A stretch of DNA of 64,000 nt from NCBI GenBank assembly GCA_024516035.1, contig CM044957.1:20960676-21024675 (forward strand), in the 5' to 3' direction. The position numbers and the translations under genes are program-made. The stretch is from Bactericera cockerelli (taxonomy: Eukaryota > Arthropoda > Insecta > Hemiptera > Triozidae). Under the pieces are notes generated by a model that saw only the letters and a program-made list of their open reading frames with translations, was not told where the DNA came from and ran no database searches. This document shows positions 32,291 to 43,620 of the stretch, piece after piece; within the stretch, counting starts at the first letter, position 1, and each line of letters begins with the position of its first letter.

Positions 32291-32877
32291 AAACCCCCCT
32301 ATGATATATTAATGCTGCCCAAACAAGAAAATGCCCTAGGTTCGAATAATTATTCTTTCATTACACAAGGGCACCTGGTACACATGCACAGTCCTTACCA
32401 AATTTCATGAATGCAATGTATGCAATATGGATATTTTATTCAGTTTTACGAGAAAGGGTTGGTTCACAATGTGGTCTATGCCTAAATCTAACGTCCCCTG
32501 TGGCATTTCGAATGAATAATGCACATGCTTATCTCAGTCAGACAGTGAGTCAGGTGTTCCTGGTAGCACATGGTTCAGGTGCAATTGAAGTTTGTTGCAA
32601 GAAGCTAGATTCCATGCATGCTGCTTGATTTTCAAAATTCTAAATATTTATTCTGGGCAAATCCAATAAATAGATACAGTCCTTCGATCGCATGTCCCGT
32701 AATACCTGTCTTTGTTTACCCATCACGATGGATTATTGCATAGGTTCCGTAAGAAAAATAAACAAAGGGTACCTATTTTCGAAAATTAAAACGGTCATCT
32801 GTTAACGAAAAAAAATCTTTCATCGTCTTTCAGAACGCGGGGAGAGAAAAAATATTTGGAAGAAAACGTTTTTTTAT
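32291..32877. other. Intergenic, nothing recognised
   Basis: The 73-codon frame at 32407-32628 has no recognisable domain. Confidence 0.35.
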
Positions 32878-33370
32878 CTAGTGATTCCAAGAATTTTCAT
32901 TACAGAGACCTATAAGGACGGCCAGTTTTAGGTGTAAAAAAGTTCTATCTTCAACTTTTTCTTTGCAATTTTTATTGAACCAGGGTTTGTCTGCTTTTCT
33001 CTTCTTACTCAAGATCTGTGGGGTAACTTTTTGAACAGTCTTCTTTAGATTTATCCAATTTTCTTCCACATTTGTCTGTAGGTAATTCTTCATTTGGCCT
33101 TTCTTCCAACTGTTTATTTCATTCATACTGTATTGTTCTCTAATTTCCCTACTTTCCAGGTCATTAACTTTTAGTTTTCTCGCAGATTTTGAACTTTTTT
33201 TAACAAATTTTAATTTAATCATCGTTTTTGCAACTACTAGGAAGTGATCTGTATCAAATGCTACTCCTCTATAAGATCTAACGTCATGTATAGCATTTGC
33301 AAACCTCTTTTGAATAATAATATGGTCAATCTATTTTTTAGTTATACCTACCATTTGGTGATATCCATGT
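32878..33370 (-). pseudogene. LINE ORF relic (endonuclease C-terminus and linker)
   Basis: Minus-strand translation gives, in order, TWISPNGRYN, then after a stop an IDHIIIQKRFANAIHDVRSY RGVAFDTDHFLVVAK segment, and then a linker rich in Lys and Glu that includes EENWINLKKTVQKVTPQILS and KPWFNKNCKE. 'W-SPdG---NQIDHI-I--R-----DVR--RG-D--tDH-LV' is the C-terminal half of APE-type LINE endonucleases, and 'KPWFN-eCKe' is the typical start of the linker to RT (RTE/BovB and related). Stops break the frame and there is no RT downstream. Confidence 0.7.
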
Positions 33371-34015
33371 CCATGATTCTCATACAGACTTGAAATTTAA
33401 TGATTTTATAAAAACTGCCAATTTTCGGTCTAAATTCTTCTATAAGGTCGATTTTTTCATGACCGTTGCCTCAGTTTGACCGCAGATGTGATGTAGCTAG
33501 GAATAATTCTGAAGACCTGTCAGCCGCAAAGACTGGCGACGCCTACCGACATGGATTAAGATCTGTAAACCATATTAATAGGAAGTTGTCTTAGTGGACG
33601 GCAGATATCCTTGTTTCTCATACTATACTGGTCGTGGAGAACCACTGGTCTAACCAGAGAGCTGTTAAAAGGCTGCAGGAATACTGGATACGGTGAGAAA
33701 AAATCAGTGATGACAATGTAACGGGTTCGAGCTGTAAGCCATAGAACATAACACAAGTACCAACACATGTCTCGTGTTGAATTAATTTCTCCACACATCA
33801 CTGCCAAGGGGTGTGCTCCGAGGAAGGGTGATGTTTGCGTGTTAACGCTTAACGCCACTATATTAAATAAGGTGTCACTAATTAAGTGCCGATCTTCTCA
33901 CCCGTGAAGAGATGGCGTTTTCAAAGTAAATCGTTTGAGATTTTGGTTCTTAATCACGCAACATAAGAGAAGTGTTTGTTTGTTTATGTATGACTTGCTG
34001 TTTGCCCGTATTATC
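33371..34015. other. Intergenic, nothing recognised
   Basis: The 100-codon minus-strand frame at 33556-33858 has no recognisable domain. No repeat assigned. Confidence 0.35.
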
Positions 34016-34047
34016 AAAAATCCTCGGCACCAAGTGCCGGGGATTTT
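34016..34047. repeat. Strong short hairpin
   Basis: AAAATCCTCGGCAC / GTGCCGGGGATTTT around a CAA loop: a 14-bp stem with one G-T pair. It looks like a bacterial terminator but there is no prokaryotic context; it is more likely the end hairpin of a transposon. Confidence 0.6.
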
Positions 34048-35941
34048 ACTAGTCATTAATACATAGGTATTATTACCTAACTTATGTTATGGAGTTCAGA
34101 TAGATCAGGGATTTTCCTTTTAACTTTTGATATTTCACTTTTCCACCAGTGCTCATAGAATTTTTAATAACCTTTTGTCGATCTCAATGCCGAATACCTA
34201 AATTTCCAGCGAAAAGGATAATTTTTTTCCAACAACAACAGAAACGGTACTTCGGAAGTTCAAACATGGATTCTGAGATTACAGATTGGCCATAGGCACT
34301 TTCTCATACCTATTTAGAAACCATCAAAATTGATAAATACCCACGCGTTCATTAGTTTTATGCGCTAAGGGCAAGGATTTTTGAGACATAATTACCCACT
34401 GTAGTCTTTTAGATTTTTAAGGACTACAATCCAGGATTTCTACTTTCATTTTTAAGAGTGAAATAAATTGTCAAAGCCCATAATATCTGATGATTCTGGC
34501 AAAATATACCCCAGCCCAAGTCCCAAGTATGCAGCTCACTACTACTTGTAGCTCAGATTAAGATGAACTAATTTATAACCAGGGCTGTTATCATTGTATG
34601 CCCAGAAATCGTCTTTGAGAAATCGTGCCGACATATTTTGTCATTTTACAACAATAGTTGTGCTTTGTACTTTCATGATGTCACCTCTCAGAAACACGAT
34701 TAGATAACACCCAAAAACTTCTCTTAAGATACCCTTTGACCTTGTTTGAAAATTCCTTTCATCCCACAGGTTAGGGTGGCATTTTTTATCTGTCAAACAG
34801 AATATAAATTAGAAAGAAGCTGTTGACATTAAATATTAGGTAACATCTTCAGCTACATAATTAGTGTAATAATTTATTTTTCTTAATAGTGTCCCAGAAC
34901 ACTTAGCACATGTTACACCAGACCATCATTCACTAAGTCACCTCTTTGGTACCTAATCTGGGCGTGGGTGTTGGAAAGAATCTCGAAATGAAAATTCCAT
35001 ACGAGTACACAGTATTTTTCTGAAAAGGTGGCAACCCCCTCGTAACTTTGAACGCGATGGAATTTTTCAATTCTGTAAAGTTTTAAATGCAAGGGTGCCA
35101 CAGTTACCTACAACAGGTGGACCTAGTTGTCGTAAGATCTCTCGAAACGCTGTTGCTAGTTGCATAAGAAGACATGGCCCTATATTTAATTCTCCTAACC
35201 CTACTCTACACTCGAGGCATTGCCGTACATCGCGGACTTTATCCAAGTAGTAAACAGTCTCGAGAATTTACTGCTTCATATTGGACAGATTTAACTCATG
35301 AATACTCCAAGACCCTGCGATGAAAAGTGGCTCCAATTGTATTTATCCACATACGTCATGAATACCAAGTCCTTTAAAATGTACTTATTAAATAATTATG
35401 CTTGTCTTTTAATTTTACGCTTGTCGATTAAGTTCCTCTAAATCTAATTTACCATAACTCTGGTTTCTGGTTATCCTCCTTTGTAAACCATGCTTGTCTT
35501 TCTCTCTAGGGTTTCGGTGTTACAAAATCCCTGTCAAAATAATGGTCTATGTTTTCAAAATAAGAAGATTTTTTTGAAAACAAAAGCTGGATGGAATCCA
35601 TTATTATGTTGGAGATGGTTCTTTTCTTTTCATTGAATACTTTAGGAAAATCACCATGAAGTGTTTTTAAAACTGTCATATTTCGGTCCATTTAACCCGA
35701 CCATAAACAATAAATATGTTTGACAAAGCAGTTACGTTATTTATGATAGAAATGATCATGTCAATACGGTGTCAAATAGGATACCTGCTTCCTTTTGACA
35801 AGATTTTTCATTTGACAACATGTGGCTCACTGTTGTTTACTTAAAGATTTGATTATAATATTGTTAAAATGAAGGTATTACTTATAATAATAGATACTGC
35901 TTATTATTTAAGCTCTACTTATAATAATAGACTGTACTAAA
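34048..35941. other. Intergenic, nothing recognised
   Basis: About 1.9 kb with no recognisable coding, RNA or repeat feature. Open frames are 61-62 codons and random in look. Confidence 0.4.
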
Positions 35942-35992
35942 AAAACACTGCCAATTATGGACACAATACTTCCTCGTGATTGTTTCAGATTT
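35942..35992 (+). repeat. rep-A left-end fragment
   Basis: ACACTGCCAATTATGGACAC then AATACTTCCTCGTGATTGTT, cut after about 50 bp. Confidence 0.65.
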
Positions 35993-36144
35993 TCTCAGAT
36001 ATTTCCAAAAAAAAAAAAAAACGAAAATTAAGCATCCTAGGTAAAATTTTCAAATATGTCGGAAATTTATTTTCAAAGGATTAAAAACATGTTTAAGATC
36101 ACAGTTAAAACGATTTTATTTATAAAATTTCAATACTTATCGTT

Positions 36145-36300
36145 CCGAGAATCCCACCAGTGCATGAATTTTTCTCATATTTAGGTATTGAGTTGTGACA
36201 CATAATAATAAGACTCTGAGGTAGGCAGAATGCTCTGACATTAACGTCACTTGGGGTGGTTACATTAAACTAAAGAGTGTTTTATTTTTATTATTTGACG
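36145..36300 (+). repeat. tSINE-2, 5'-truncated copy
   Basis: Starts in the B-box remnant (GAGAATCCCACCAGTGCATG) and continues AATTTTTCTCATATT, AATAATAAGACTCTGAGG and TGGTTAC to a TTTATTTTTATTATT tail, matching 45685-45890. Confidence 0.6.
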
Positions 36301-36756
36301 GTCAATAAATCGAATTTCAGTTTTTCGATTAATCAGAAAGCGATTCATCAATCGTTTAACCGAGTTTTCCCAACCTACCTTAACTCATAAACTATATCTG
36401 TACCAAATTGTATACAGGGTGTTTCTGAAATTAGTGAAAATATTGATACCATGGGTTCCTTGGGTCAAATAAGTCAACTCTATACAACTATGGTTCAGAA
36501 ATGTACATGAATAGCTGATGAATTACCTAGAAAGTTGGCACCTTTTTTCTGACTAAACCATCCTATTTATATATAAATCATGACTGAAAGCGCATAATTA
36601 AGACATGTACCCTTGGATTTTTTTATTTTTCAAAAATTACATCAGGGGCCGAGTAATTTGAGGTGGCCAACTTTGGTGACACTTTGTATAGGAAAGTTGA
36701 AAGTGTGAAACCACAGTGAATAATTATCTTGTACTGACCCTAAATGATGGAAAAAA

Positions 36757-36990
36757 CACACTCCCGACCCTAACATTTGACAATAGCTCCCCATAGGGCA
36801 AAGACACACTCCGACCCTAACATTTGACAATAGCTCCCCCATAGGGCAAAGACACACTCCGACCCTAACATTTGACAATAGCTCCCCCATAGGGCAAAGC
36901 ACACCTCCGACCTAACATTTGACAATAGCTCCCCATAGGGCAAAGACACACTCTCGACCCTACATTTGACAATAGCTCCCCATAGGGAGG
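36757..36990. repeat. Minisatellite, five units of 47-48 bp
   Basis: Units start at about 36757, 36804, 36852, 36898 and 36946 with ACACACTCCGACCCTAACAT, then TTGACAATAGCTCCCCCATA and GGGCAAAG. They differ by 1-3 bases. A second small tandem (AAAGGGAGCTAAAATATAGG) follows at 37007-37060. Confidence 0.85.
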
Positions 36991-37155
36991 GACTAAATAG
37001 GCAAATAGGAAAGGGAGCTAAAATATAGGCAATATAGGAAAGGGAGCTAAAATATAGGCATAATCAAGTTAACACCGATCTCACTGACGCACAGAGAATG
37101 CATGCACCACGTCTTGACATATCAGGGGTCTCCTTGTAGCAACATTTGAGATGAG

Positions 37156-37771
37156 GGAGGCACCGATTTCCGTCCATTTACTTTTTTTCACCTTATTCGT
37201 CCCTCGATTCCGTCCCGTCAATATTTTAACACTGATTCCGTCCGTCATCGTAAGGTTCAATACCGATCGTCCATATGTTCCGTCTATTACAAATAAAACA
37301 TAAATTATAAATTCAACATTTTCATCAGTAATTTCATCACGTAAAATAAAAATAAAGGCCATGCCTATCATAGTATGGTTAGGTAAAATACAATGAAGGC
37401 CATGCCTGAGTTTATACTATTAGGTTAGTAAAAATATGACGGCCTGCTTGGGTTTTAGGTTAGGTTAAATACAATGAAGGCCATGCCTTGAGTTTATAGT
37501 AGGTAGTAATACAATGACGCCATGCCTTGGGTATAGTAGGGTAGGTAAAATACATGAAGGCATGCTTTGGTTTTTTAGCGCACCGAATTCATCTTTTATT
37601 TGCATGAACTTGTACATACTGTACATACCCAATACATAATTCAGGTACTATGTACATAGTAATATAGGCATAATATAAGTGACGGACGAATTCGTATTGA
37701 TCTGAGAGTTCGGGACGGAATCCATATCGACTACCTGAAGAAAAATCGCGGGACGGAATCAGGTGTCGTCC
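37156..37771 (-). mobile_element. MULE-like element M2 with minisatellite core
   Basis: 616 bp, inverted relative to M1. Ends GGAGGCACCGATTTCCGTCC (left) and GGACGGAATCAGGTG-like block then TCGTCC (right), flanked by GAGATGAG at 37148-37155 and 37772-37779. Subterminal CCGTCC/GGACGG motifs match M1 base for base over long stretches. Between the ends lie a segment shared with M1 (near TACTATGTACATAG) and a 45-bp minisatellite in place of the transposase relic. Confidence 0.7.
37350..37575 (-). repeat. 45-bp minisatellite array inside M2
   Basis: Four to five degenerate units with the core AATGAAGGCCATGCCT and TTAGGTTAGGTAAAATACA, the reverse complement of the array at 45175-45465. Units vary in length through small deletions. 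Confidence 0.75.
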
Positions 37772-37779
37772 GAGATGAG

Positions 37780-38761
37780 AGGTCTGCAACATTGACTGAA
37801 CCATTGCATGCATTATTGCGGTCAAGAAATTGCATATTCAAGCAGATGCGTGCGGAGCAGGATCAGAATATGTTTCTTGTGTCATGGTCTCATGCAGTCG
37901 AGAAATCTGTTTTTCTACATAATTATCAGTATAATTTATTTTACTACAAATTTTCAATTTTGTAGTTGTACCTAAATGGTTTTTATCCAATTCAATCAGA
38001 CGTTTTTTTTATTCAAGTTTATTAAACAGATCAAAAAAATAATTATTATAATATAGTACAGACTCTTTCAAAGCGCCAAAGGTAACTTTTCGAAAAGATA
38101 GTAAAACACAATTCATTGTATAGAAATTCTACAGAAAATCGACTGACCTATCTGGGAGGGGATGAAGCCTCACCTCCCACACTTCCGACACCCCCCATGA
38201 GTATAAAAATCTAGATAACTTTAAAGATAAACTAAAAGACGCATTGAAAGAATTGGCTGTGTCGGTTGGTTGTTCCAATATCGAGCTCTAAAGATAAGAG
38301 TAAATAAAATACAGATTGTTGATATAAGAGTTCCATAAATCAGAAATGGAGAGGAGATCGTCCTTCCTCTACAGTGGGGTGGTGCTAACTAGGAAGTTTC
38401 CAGGATCGTAATATTATTCAGATCGTGGGAATGTTCAGAACCTGTGCTGCAATGCCGCGAGCGGCAGTCACGAACTGAGATTAGCTCCATGAGAAAATGA
38501 TCTGGGTTAGAGCTTCGGACATTAAGACGACTGGGAGTACTTTCTAATTATCTAATAAATGCTCAAGCTCTAACCGCCACTAACCAATCAGCAATCAGAA
38601 TTGACCTTTCGTGGAGATATGTGACTGACATTTTGAGATCTCTCTTCTATCTTACCAATGTGGTTATTTATTGTAAATTATTTTCATGATACCTTTTCTT
38701 CTTCTTAAAATTCGTTCCATTACAAGTTGAAGTTACCACTACAATTGAATATCTAGCTGTC
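37780..38761. other. Intergenic, nothing recognised
   Basis: No coding or repeat feature assigned. Confidence 0.4.
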
Positions 38762-39000
38762 TAGCACGTTAAATACATCAGTTCTCATTCAGTCACTGAA
38801 GTTGAGCAACGTCCAGCAAGGCTAGGACTTGGATGGGTGACCATTCAAATTCGAAACCTCGTGATGCTTGCTATTCCCAGGCTGGATGAGGTTAAGTAGA
38901 GTAGATATTTTGTGCGTTTCCAGCCAATGGAGTTTAAAACACCCGTCGTGATATGACCGTGCAGTTGAAAGCGACAATAAATCCAAATTACAAAAAAAAT
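38762..39000 (+). mobile_element. 5S rRNA-derived SINE, copy 1
   Basis: 38766-38850 aligns along 5S rRNA from about its position 14 to 90: CACGTTAAATACATCAGTTC, TCACTGAAGTTGAGCAACGT and GGACTTGGATGGGTGACCA, which include the internal promoter region. The body ends CCGTCGTGATATGACCGTGC then AGTTGAAAGCGAC and an A-rich tail (38985-38998). It is too diverged and too extended to be a 5S gene. Confidence 0.75.
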
Positions 39001-39595
39001 ATCTACCTAACTTTCAAAAAGTGAGTGTACGTATAATACTCGTATTATGCTATTTGCTGTACAGATATTTTATGACTGTTTTTTCTTTTTTTTTTCGATC
39101 TTAAAACTAATGATCGGAAAATCTGAATGAAGGTTGTTTATCAATTTGTGCAGTTGGCAACTATTGAACAATTTGGAAGAAGATATGGAACAATCTCGTC
39201 ACTCATTCCTTTCCTGATCAATCTCTATATTGTGGTATTTGAAAGTTCATTAGTATCATCACATTGTGAAAGTATAGTGGGTAAATTTATATGACTAACT
39301 GAAGGACTGAAGACTAAAATTCTGATACATACCTAAATCTTGACATTATGCATCTATCTTGGGCCAAAATGGCATTGACAAAGGAGTGAGCGCCTATTTT
39401 AAATCGAGATTTGTGAGACATTTTCCGGAACTGCAATGGCTTTTACATGATATACTCGTACGTAAAGTTATACATCGGCTCCAGTAGAAGAGCGTCCCAG
39501 TTCTACTTTTCATCTTTCATGATAGCCCTTGTGCGTCCCGCTCATATACCTTTAATTATTGTGATCCTAACTGTAAAATGTAAACAAATCGCGCC
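39001..39595. other. Intergenic, nothing recognised
   Basis: No gene recognised; the 83-codon frame at 39447-39698 runs into the minisatellite below. Confidence 0.35.
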
Positions 39596-39599
39596 CGCA

Positions 39600-39910
39600 T
39601 ATACGTACACTCCACATCCAAGGCATGGACCTGCAGGTATTTCCCTCACCCTACATTACACCCGAGGCATAGCCTTACATATAGTTATTTTTTCCTAACC
39701 CTAATACTCTATATCCACAAGGCATTTCCTTAACACTACTCTACACCCAAGGCATGGCCTGCCATATACTTTTCCTAACCCTCTCTACATCCAAGGCATT
39801 TCCCTAACACTACTCTACACCCAAGGCATGGCCTGACATATATTTTTCCTAACCCTCTTCTCCATCCAAGGTATTTCCCTACACTACTTTACACACGAGG
39901 CATGGCCATA
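39600..39910 (+). repeat. Degenerate minisatellite related to the 45-bp family
   Basis: Repeats of CCAAGGCATGGCCTG, TTTTCCTAACCCT and CTACATCCAAGGCATTTCCC in an alternating, higher-order pattern of roughly 70-80 bp. The CAAGGCATGGCCT and CCTAACCCT words are those of the 45-bp arrays at 37.4 and 45.2 kb. Confidence 0.7.
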
Positions 39911-40235
39911 TATTTTCTTTTGTCTATTGAGGGAATTGACACATACCTTTCGAATGCCAGGAACGCACATGGGAATCACCTCCGAATACATCTGTACCAA
40001 TTATTCGACAGTGAAAAAATCGATCAGAATTTCGACATTTTTGAAAACCTTTATAAAATTTTACAGTAATAAAATACAAAGATAAGGAAATTCTAAAATG
40101 TATCCGTGTAAAATTTTATGAGGGTTAAAAAAAAACAATTATTCGACCATATAAAATTATGATTTCATAAAATTATGGTCGAATATATTGGTACATGTAG
40201 GTATTTTACGTATATCAGAAATACATAATTAACCA
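39911..40235. other. Intergenic, short palindrome
   Basis: CGACCATATAAAATTATGAT followed by ATAAAATTATGGTCG (40143-40188) forms a 14-bp inverted repeat. Nothing else recognised. Confidence 0.4.
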
Positions 40236-40237
40236 AA

Positions 40238-40930
40238 AACAGTGAGGGAGTGAAGTAACCTCACTCAGTGAGGTCCTGTTTTAACTTGCGGGTGCTGGAC
40301 GATTTGGCTTTCGTTTGTCTGTTTGTTGTTGTGGCCAGCTTGGCTACAGCTGGAGGGGTGAGTAATGATCTCCAGCCAACTTTATTTCAAAGTTGGCTCG
40401 TCCTGATGTGGTTCAGGACGTGCGATGAACCATAAGGACTTGGACTAGTCATTACAAGTCATTAAACCCTTAGAAAACTGCAAGCTAGCCTGGCTTGTAA
40501 GGGTTGGCTAGTCTGTTCTCAGTGTATAGTTCTCTAGCGAGACACTGGTCTTCTCTCAGTTGTCCCTCGGCCAGACCCTATGTCTGTTTGTCTATCTGTT
40601 CCGCGATAACTCCTGACCGGATTCTTCAAAAGTGTTGAAATTTAGTATACATGTTCATTGAGGTCCTAGAATTTCACCTACTGGCCGAATTAGGCCACTC
40701 GGGGCCGCATGCGGGCCGTTTTGGTGCATATTGAAAATGATTTTTCTAAATTTATTTAATGAAGCAATGCTTTTGAAATTTTGTAGAGCCATTAAAAATA
40801 TATTTATGATCGTGGTACAAAATCGAAAAAGGGCCAGTTGATATTTTTAAAATTAAAACCCATCGAGTGGGTGGGGTATTGAATGATAGGTCTCGATGTC
40901 CTCATGATTAATACAACATTAATAATTCGA
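40238..40930 (+). repeat. rep-B copy 1, long-end non-coding element
   Basis: Begins CAGTGAGGGAGTGAAGTAAC then CTCACTCAGTGAGG, then GGACGATTTGGCTTTCGTTT and a TCTGTTTGTC stretch, GCGATAACTCCTGACCGGAT and GAAATTTAGTATACATGTTC. A 254-bp insertion splits the TCTG-rich part (40327-40580). The right end is not clear; matching ends at 43.5 and 56.9 kb show the element has long inverted termini. Confidence 0.6.
40327..40580. mobile_element. 254-bp insertion with 11-bp target duplication
   Basis: TGTCTGTTTGT occurs at 40316-40326 and 40581-40591, and rep-B copies without the insert read through this point. The insert starts TGTTGTGGCCAGCTTGG and ends CGGCCAGACCCTA; it has no A tail, no clear inverted ends and no tRNA boxes. 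GC content is higher than the host. Class unknown. Because the target is itself TCTG-rich, part of the match may be chance. Confidence 0.5.
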
Positions 40931-42059
40931 TAGTAGAATCGGTATGAGGTTTACAGTTCGCAGAACTACTATAGTTATATGTATAATGTAGGTACATAAT
41001 TAATTTATCTGCCTACCTACTGCCTACTGGATAGTTTTACTGTCATCAATCATCATGTTTATTATCCAGTACATAGGTTTATTCAAATATGAAAGTCAAT
41101 CGGAATTCAATATCTACACAATAATAAAATTATCATTTAGTTTGGTTTTCATGTTTTTCTGGTTAATTAATTTTCTAGGTAGGTAAGTATATTATGGTAT
41201 AGGTACGAGTATATATCTACTGTTTTAATCTTTCATGTAGGTAATAATTTCAGAACCCTTACGTATCTCTTCTCTTGCTATTTTTTCTTCTTCATAAAGA
41301 GAAACTCCCTTTTATTACATTTTACACTGTTTCAAAACTCTATTGCATTAGGAAAAAAAGTTGGTCTCTACTAAGTACAACCTCTAAACCTTTTAAAACA
41401 TTTAAGTTGGTAAATCCAAAGAGAGCGTGTGAAAAATCCTTAAAACAACGTAACACAATGTTCCTTTGGATCCCAGAAACCTTCTCAGTTCTGGCCGCCC
41501 GGAGCCTGTCTGGCGGGTATTTGTGGCTTACTCCACAATTATTGCAGCAGGGCACACCCCAAGGTTGGAGCATTAGACTCAAGCTATATTATTATCTCGT
41601 ATGTTTCACAATATAATATGACACCGCGCCGTTACCACCGCCTATCTTTTAATTGGATCATTCATGGGATATTTTTGATTTTTTTTTTTACGAGGACCAT
41701 CAAGAAGGTAGCCTTACATCCTTACCATCTATACTTACCTATAAACAGTTCGTTATACTTAACCAGCCACAAGTATTGCCAACAGACCTACGCACATTTT
41801 ATCTAATATTTACAATTCCATTTTCTTGTTAATCTCAGCAAATAGTCACAAGACTTCCAAAATACGTTCCAATTAAAATTTTCTTAGGACTTTGTACAAG
41901 TCAAATAAAATGTTTCGAAATTCATCCAAAATACTATCTGAAAACCAATAAAAATTGCAACAAGCTCTTTTTTGATGGAAGAAATAACTAATAGAGAACC
42001 GTTGCATGAGGATATTATACTTGAAGTCATCATGAAAGCACCGAATGTACATTGTGCGT
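40931..42059. other. Intergenic, nothing recognised
   Basis: The 113-codon frame at 41275-41616 has no domain I recognise; its Lys/Phe-rich start and varied end give no family. No gene is claimed. Confidence 0.35.
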
Positions 42060-42600
42060 CCCGTCCAGTCACCCAGGGACAATTTGGCTTTCGTCTGTCT
42101 GTTTGTTTGTCTGTTCCGCGATAACTCCCGACCGGATTCTTCAAAATTGTTGAAATTTAGTATACATGTTTATTGGGCTCCTAGAATTTTACCTTTCGTA
42201 TTGGGGCCGTTTTGGTGAAAATTAAAAATGATTTTTCTAATTTTATTCAATAAAGCAATGCTCTTGAAATTTTGTAGAGTTGTTTAAAAATATGATTTAA
42301 TTTTAGTAGTGAAATTTTGTGATCGCGAAAGATAAAAGGGCCGAACTGTGGTAAAAATCGAAAAAGGACCAATTTGGCTTTCGTTTGTCTGTCTGATTAT
42401 CTGTCTGTCTGTTTCGCGATAATTCCCGACTGGCTTCTTCAAAATTAGTGAAATTTGGTATATGTTCATTGAGATTCTAGAGTTTTACCTATTGTTTTTT
42501 GACCGATTTAGGACCCTCGGCGGCTGTTTTTGTGTAAATTGAAAATGATTTATCTAATTTTAAGTCTAATGAAAACTCCTAGACAACCAAAAATGATATA
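42060..42600 (+). repeat. rep-B copies 2 and 3 in tandem
   Basis: Two consecutive partial copies, each starting CCAATTTGGCTTTCGT (42079 and 42369), then CGCGATAACTCCCGAC-like, GAAATTTAGTATACATG-like and AAATGATTTTTCTAATTTTA-like blocks. Head-to-tail spacing is about 290 bp. Confidence 0.65.
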
Positions 42601-43436
42601 CCCTATTTAGAACAGTTTCTAATCATAGTAAAGGGGACTCAAGGGGGAGGAAAAGAGGAGGTGGTTTTGCAAGTTCCCATACCTAAAGAGAAATACGAAA
42701 TCCCAATTAACATGTGAAAGTACAAAGAGTTGTCATAGTTTTCTTGTGAATATACCTAGCTACCTGTCACCTGTGATCTCCTGACGTCTGTAGCCAAAGG
42801 TAATTAACACTATTCAGGTAATTCTATTTACGTATTGTATTGTTTAAAAAATTCCAAATTCAGGGTAAACAAAAGATTTTTTTAGGTAGCTGTTATGAGT
42901 GAAGAACTGAATACACCCTTTTATCCTTCCGCTAAGCGATGTCCCATTCAAGGTTAGGTGTACGTAATGAAAGGAAACACAATGCCTGGACTTCAAGACT
43001 ACAGCACATGAAGTAGTTCGACCTTTTTTTTTACATAAATCAGAGACACCCATACCCACGGTCAGGTCAGTCAGACGAAAAGAAAATGTTACCTGAGTTT
43101 GACCGCAGCTGGGAAGCAGCCTTAAATAGACAAGATTGATAATGTAATTATCTTTTTTCCCCTTTTCTTTGTTAACCAAGTCCTTTTCCACTGTTCAGGT
43201 CACAGCGAGACTGGGATTTTTACCTTTCATTCACAGGAAACTTACAACTGTATGAACTAACTTCGCTCAGTTTGGCTTGAGACGGCTTTAGGCAGAATCA
43301 CGAGGGTTCGAATTTGAATGGTCAACCGCAATAATCTTTATTTGTTTTTTTTTATATCTTTGTATCATAGAAAAAACCTCGAACTGTCAATTGACATGAC
43401 TTCAGAGTATACCCATGTATATTGGTAACTATTAAG
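42601..43436. other. Intergenic; includes a 5S-SINE fragment
   Basis: The stretch 43290-43335 (CACGAGGGTTCGAATTTGAA then TGGTCAACC) is the inverted form of the GGTGACCATTCAAATTCGAA piece of the 5S SINE at 38.8 kb. The 115-codon minus frame at 42844-43191 has no recognisable domain. Confidence 0.4.
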
Positions 43437-43620
43437 CGAACACAGTGAGGGAGCTAAGCGACCTCACTACTCACTAAGTGAGGTTCTGTTTTAACTTTGG
43501 TATTGGACGATTTGGCTTTCGTATGTCTGTCAGACAAATAAACAGACAGACAAACAAACGGAAGCCAAATCGTCCAATACCCAAATTAAAGCAGAACCTC
43601 GCTGATTCGATTAATTAATG
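43437..43620. repeat. rep-B copy 4, collapsed to two opposed ends
   Basis: GAGGTTCTGTTTTAAC-TTTGG, then TATTGGACGATTTGGCTTTC, is followed after about 45 bp by GAAGCCAAATCGTCCAATAC and GCAGAACCTC. The two ~45-bp arms are inverted copies, so this is a solo palindrome left by loss of the element's interior. Confidence 0.7.

Noticed and set aside
34016..34047. Rho-independent terminator
   Set aside because: The hairpin is good, but the sequence is eukaryotic and no gene ends here.
36642..36902. Repeat protein with MGELLSNVRVGVCLCP units
   Set aside because: It is the 48-bp minisatellite read in frame (48 is a multiple of three); there is no coding evidence outside the array.
38766..38850. 5S rRNA gene
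   Set aside because: Diverged at many sites, joined to a SINE body with an A-rich tail, and found in several dispersed copies.
41275..41616. 113-codon frame
   Set aside because: No recognisable motif, and an opposite-strand frame of similar length overlaps it.
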